Part shown: positions 6,214-8,653 of the stretch, piece after piece
How positions within the stretch are numbered: position 1 is the stretch's first letter
Layout of the letters: every line of letters begins with the position of its first letter
Assembly: GCA_022567855.1 (NCBI GenBank)
Contig: JADFGE010000106.1
Coordinates: 1 to 8,653, forward strand
Source: Planctomycetota bacterium
GTDB taxonomy: Bacteria > Planctomycetota > Phycisphaerae > Phycisphaerales > SM1A02
DNA length: 8,653 nucleotides
Reading direction: 5' to 3'
Position numbers and translations under genes: made by a program
The notes under the pieces: generated by a model
The model's input: the letters and a program-made list of their open reading frames with translations, nothing else
The model's database searches: none
What the model was told of the DNA's origin: nothing

Positions 6214-7182
6214 CTAGACCGAGCGCACAAGCGCCGTCCGCTCCAGACCCAGCCGCTGGATCACCGGCTCGATCTCAACCAGGTATCGTCGCGCATCCTT
6301 CACATAGCCCGCCGTAGGCCGAAGCTCCGGGAGCTGCTGCTGAAAGAACCGATTCAGTCGCAACATCAACAGCTCCCGGACATACTTGGCGATCATGGAC
6401 GCGAGGGCGACCGGCAGATGTTGCGACTCAGCGGCCCGAACGAAACTCAGCGTTATTTCCGATCCATCGCGCACCAAGTGATACCGGCTCTGAGCGGGAT
6501 CTTCCGTCACGATACGAACCTGCGCGCCCTCGAAACTCAGTTGGAGGATCCGAAGGTATTTCGTGCGGCCGCCTTGGCGATCCACGATGACCCGTGGATG
6601 ATCGTCCTTGTACGTTCGCCACACTTCGTCAATCAGCCGCATCACGCAACAGATATTGACGCTCGCTTTGGTGCGCATCGAGGCGACCTGCCGGTTGAAA
6701 TCGCCCGCCCCAATGACTTCACACCGCATCAATGAACAGGCGACGCCGGCGTTGTCCATCACTCGGCCAAGCCTGGCCGCCGCGATGCGCAGCTCGTCGG
6801 CGTGTACGGCCACGGGCAACGCCGTTGATGAGCCGTACCACGGAACAGTTGGAAGTTCAAGTCCCAGCCGATCGAACAACGCATCGTCGGTGGCGCATGA
6901 TTCGCCTTGCGTCAGGCGCAGCGACAGTACGCCTCGTTCCAAGGCGCGTAGCGGATGAATCGCGCCGGAGTTGGGGCCCTTGAGCTTCTTGGAATCCTCA
7001 ATCGCGATCCGATGTCGGCGATCGCGCGGCCGGCGGCACACCGCCCGGTTCAGGATTCGCCACAGATCCGGCGCACCCTGGCGGGGATCGTAGTCCTTGA
7101 GCACGAAGACGGTGCAGCCAAGACACAGCGGACCGAGCATCGGCCCGTACCCCGCTTCGTCGATCCCCGCGTAGACCAGCAC
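6214..7182 (-). CDS. RNase HII-like protein, enlarged
   Basis: The 322-residue protein opens with YAGIDEAGYGPMLGPL (4-19), equivalent to the 'GIDEAGRGPLAGPV' signature of RNase HII. It then shows DSKKL (63-67), a second family hallmark, VIVDRQGG with Asp201 at the expected strand with the third acidic residue, and AAESQHLPVALASMIAKYVRE (250-270), matching the 'GDa.s..IAaASI.AKv.RD' helix but with Glu252 where RNase HII has Asp. Asp8, Glu9, Asp201 and Glu252 would form the metal site. RNase HII removes ribonucleotides and RNA primers from DNA duplexes. This protein is over 100 residues longer than E. coli RNase HII (198), the extra lying mainly between DSKKL and Asp201, and the Arg of GRG is Tyr12. 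It may be a divergent RNase HII or a relative with another substrate. GTG start; an in-frame stop lies four codons upstream. Confidence 0.75.
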   Translation of the reverse strand: MLVYAGIDEAGYGPMLGPLCLGCTVFVLKDYDPRQGAPDLWRILNRAVCRRPRDRRHRIAIEDSKKLKGPNSGAIHPLRALERGVLSLRLTQGESCATDDALFDRLGLELPTVPWYGSSTALPVAVHADELRIAAARLGRVMDNAGVACSLMRCEVIGAGDFNRQVASMRTKASVNICCVMRLIDEVWRTYKDDHPRVIVDRQGGRTKYLRILQLSFEGAQVRIVTEDPAQSRYHLVRDGSEITLSFVRAAESQHLPVALASMIAKYVRELLMLRLNRFFQQQLPELRPTAGYVKDARRYLVEIEPVIQRLGLERTALVRSV

Positions 7183-7188
7183 GCGGCT

Positions 7189-7194
7189 AATCTA
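7189..7194 (-). promoter_or_regulatory. Possible -10 box of the RNase HII-like gene
   Basis: On the minus strand TAGATT (4 of 6 to consensus) ends six bases before the GTG start codon, placing the expected transcription start at the first base of the coding sequence. A -35 candidate, TTGGTA, is only 14 bases away and therefore poorly spaced. Weak evidence, listed because the geometry matches that of the divergent mnmA promoter. Confidence 0.25.
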
Positions 7195-7261
7195 TCAAGG
7201 CCTGTACGTACCAAGCCTAATTGGCAGCTTGCACCCACGCTCGCCTAGCCTCGCGGTGTCC

Positions 7262-7267
7262 TACAAT
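7262..7267 (+). promoter_or_regulatory. Possible -10 box of mnmA, leaderless geometry
   Basis: TACAAT (5 of 6 to TATAAT) ends six bases before the mnmA ATG at 7274, so the +1 would coincide with the A of the start codon. No good -35 box lies at 16-18 bases, and no Shine-Dalgarno stands in front of the ATG, which fits a leaderless message. Confidence 0.35.
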
Positions 7268-7273
7268 CGGCCG

Positions 7274-8491
7274 ATGGCGGTTGGAAAGCCCAAGGTGCTG
7301 CTGGCGATGTCGGGCGGCGTGGATTCGTCCGTCGCGGCGGCGCTATTGCAGCGCGAGGGCTACGACGTGGTTGGATGCTTCATGCGCCTGGGATCGCCCG
7401 GCGAGACACTTGATGAGCTGCAACCGGCCAACGAAGCGGGACCTGAGTCCGCCGCGGACGAAGGTCCGGGTCGTGAGCAAAGCCGGCTCAAAATCGGCCA
7501 CCAAGGTTGTTGCTCGATCAACGACGCCGCCGACGCTCGCCTCGTTGCCGCCAAGCTCGATATTCCGTTTTACGTGTGCAACTTCAAGAAGGATTTCGGG
7601 CGGGTCATTGACTATTTCGTAGATGAATACAACGCCGGGCGCACGCCGAATCCTTGTGTTCGTTGCAACGATTGGCTGAAGTTCGGCAAACTGCATTCGT
7701 ATGCCAAGCAGATGGGGGCTCAGTTTGTCGCCTCGGGTCATTATGCGCGGATCGATCGGAGCGAGCCTGATGCGCCGAAGCTGTTGCGCGGCGTGGATCA
7801 TTCCAAGGATCAGAGCTACGTGCTTTTCGGCGCGTCCGTCGATCGGCTACGAGAAATGTTGCTTCCCATCGGAGCGCTTCACAAGCCGCACGTACGGCGG
7901 ATCGCACAGGAATTGGACTTGCCGGTATTCGACAAGCCTGATTCTCAGGAGATCTGTTTCGTCCCCAACGGCGACTACGCCAGTCTGGTTCGGCAGCGCT
8001 CGCCGCACGCGGTTGAAGCTGGAACGATCGTGGATCGAGACGGCGCCGTATTAGGCGAACATCGCGGCCATCAGCATTTCACCATCGGCCAGCGCCGCGG
8101 GCTCGGGGTCGCCAAGGGGCATCCGCTGTATGTGATCGACAAGGATGCGAGATCCAACACGGTCACGGTGGGCATAAGAGGCGACTTGCTGGCTGACGGA
8201 TGTATTGCCCAGGAAGCGAATTGGTTTATCGAGCCGGCGGATGATTGGATGAGCTGCACGGTCAAGATCCGCTACAACGCCGAGCCGGTCGACGCCCAGG
8301 TGCGCCAGAAAATGGGGATAAGTCCCATTTCCGGCATTTCCGGGGGTGGGCTGGAAGTGCGGTTCGAGGCGCCGCAGTTTGCCGTCGCACCCGGGCAAGC
8401 AGTTGTGTGCTACGACGGCGAGGCCGTGATCTGCGGCGGGTGGATCAGCGAGGCGCGCAACCGCGTCACGATGGAGTCAATTCAACGATGA
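7274..8491 (+). CDS. mnmA: tRNA-specific 2-thiouridylase MnmA
   Basis: MnmA activates U34 of tRNAs for Lys, Glu and Gln with ATP and inserts sulfur passed to it by a sulfur relay, giving 2-thiouridine. From the chosen ATG the protein is 405 residues. The ATP-binding PP-loop SGGVDSS is at 13-19, NPCVRCN puts the first catalytic Cys at 128, SGHYAR is at 154-159, KDQSYVLF at 178-185, and DSQEICF puts the second catalytic Cys at 228. HFTIGQRRGLG and a C-terminal barrel ending in YDGEAVICGGWI complete the family pattern. After FMRLG the protein carries an insertion of about 30 residues, rich in Glu, Ala and Gly (roughly 44-74), just before the GCCS motif (78-81). An in-frame ATG 15 codons earlier (7229) was rejected because the PP-loop strand starts right after 7274. 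A DUF4190-like gene overlaps its stop. Confidence 0.95.
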   Translation: MAVGKPKVLLAMSGGVDSSVAAALLQREGYDVVGCFMRLGSPGETLDELQPANEAGPESAADEGPGREQSRLKIGHQGCCSINDAADARLVAAKLDIPFYVCNFKKDFGRVIDYFVDEYNAGRTPNPCVRCNDWLKFGKLHSYAKQMGAQFVASGHYARIDRSEPDAPKLLRGVDHSKDQSYVLFGASVDRLREMLLPIGALHKPHVRRIAQELDLPVFDKPDSQEICFVPNGDYASLVRQRSPHAVEAGTIVDRDGAVLGEHRGHQHFTIGQRRGLGVAKGHPLYVIDKDARSNTVTVGIRGDLLADGCIAQEANWFIEPADDWMSCTVKIRYNAEPVDAQVRQKMGISPISGISGGGLEVRFEAPQFAVAPGQAVVCYDGEAVICGGWISEARNRVTMESIQR

Positions 8492-8653
8492 ATCCAGTTG
8501 ACTCGTCTTCGATCAATTCAGGCTCACCCCCTTCTGCGGTGGAAGCAATCCAACCGCCGAAGCGATGTGGCCTGGCGACGGCAAGCCTGGTACTCGGGAT
8601 ACTGGGTATTTTGCCGTGTGGGGTGTTCGGCGTGATCGGACTGCCCCTGGGTA
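8488..8653 (+). CDS. DUF4190-like small membrane protein, C-terminus off the right edge
   Basis: ATG at 8488 overlaps the mnmA stop by ATGA, so the two are probably co-translated. The 55 readable residues start with a polar Ser/Pro-rich segment of about 25 residues, then KRCGLATASLVLGILGILPC and GVFGVIGLPLG. 'LA..SLVLGILGI.PC..FGVIGL' is the beginning of the DUF4190 two-helix membrane domain, known from Gram-positives and planctomycetes; no function has been assigned to it. The reading frame continues past the window, so total length and further domains cannot be seen. Confidence 0.6.
   Translation, partial: MNPVDSSSINSGSPPSAVEAIQPPKRCGLATASLVLGILGILPCGVFGVIGLPLG

Noticed and set aside
5685..6230. 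Several overlapping ORFs of 60-90 codons on both strands
   Set aside because: They are readings through the hairpin repeats and their flanks; products are low in complexity, share repeat-derived peptides and resemble no protein family.

Overview
The window looks like a piece of a planctomycete-like (PVC group) chromosome, fairly GC-rich, probably from an environmental genome. This is inferred from family content and style: the monooxygenase-type fragment and DUF4340-like end at the left, an enlarged RNase HII-like protein, an EF-G gene standing outside any ribosomal-protein operon, weak or absent Shine-Dalgarno sequences, and an intergenic region filled with hairpin repeats. No 16S or other phylogenetic marker is present except EF-G, so the assignment is moderate.

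Layout. Bases 1-332 (minus) carry the start-side part of a protein whose readable segment resembles the region following the cytochrome c part of planctomycete/acidobacterial copper-monooxygenase-like proteins; the gene runs off the left edge. Bases 357-719 (plus) carry what looks like only the C-terminal end of a DUF4340-type protein. The two lie head to head and both seem to lack their expected N-termini. Bases 692-5405 form a minus-strand cluster transcribed right to left: fusA (EF-G, 5405-3291), a membrane-anchored SpoIIE/RsbU-type PP2C phosphatase (3231-1819), and ribD (1822-692). The phosphatase and ribD overlap by ATGA, and fusA is 59 bases upstream of the phosphatase, so co-transcription is plausible.

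Bases 5406-6213 are a long non-coding stretch. On the fusA side there is a good sigma70-type promoter on the minus strand (TTGACT, 16 bases, TACAAT) whose two boxes overlap the arms of an 8-bp inverted repeat. It predicts a fusA leader of about 310 bases, inside which lies a 14-bp nested stem. The other half, 5834-6186, holds two direct copies of a repeat module (14-bp GC palindrome plus a 38-bp hairpin core) and a third partial copy.

Bases 6214-7182 (minus) encode an enlarged RNase HII-like protein. Divergent from it, mnmA (7274-8491, plus) encodes the tRNA U34 2-thiouridylase, with a -10 box placed so that the transcript may start at the ATG. A DUF4190-like membrane protein starts at 8488, overlapping the mnmA stop by ATGA, and runs off the right edge.

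Most genes are housekeeping (translation, tRNA modification, flavin synthesis, RNA/DNA hybrid repair). The unusual content is the intergenic repeat/leader region, the truncated pair at the left edge and the enlarged RNase HII-like protein. I found no defence system, CRISPR array, intact transposon or tRNA.
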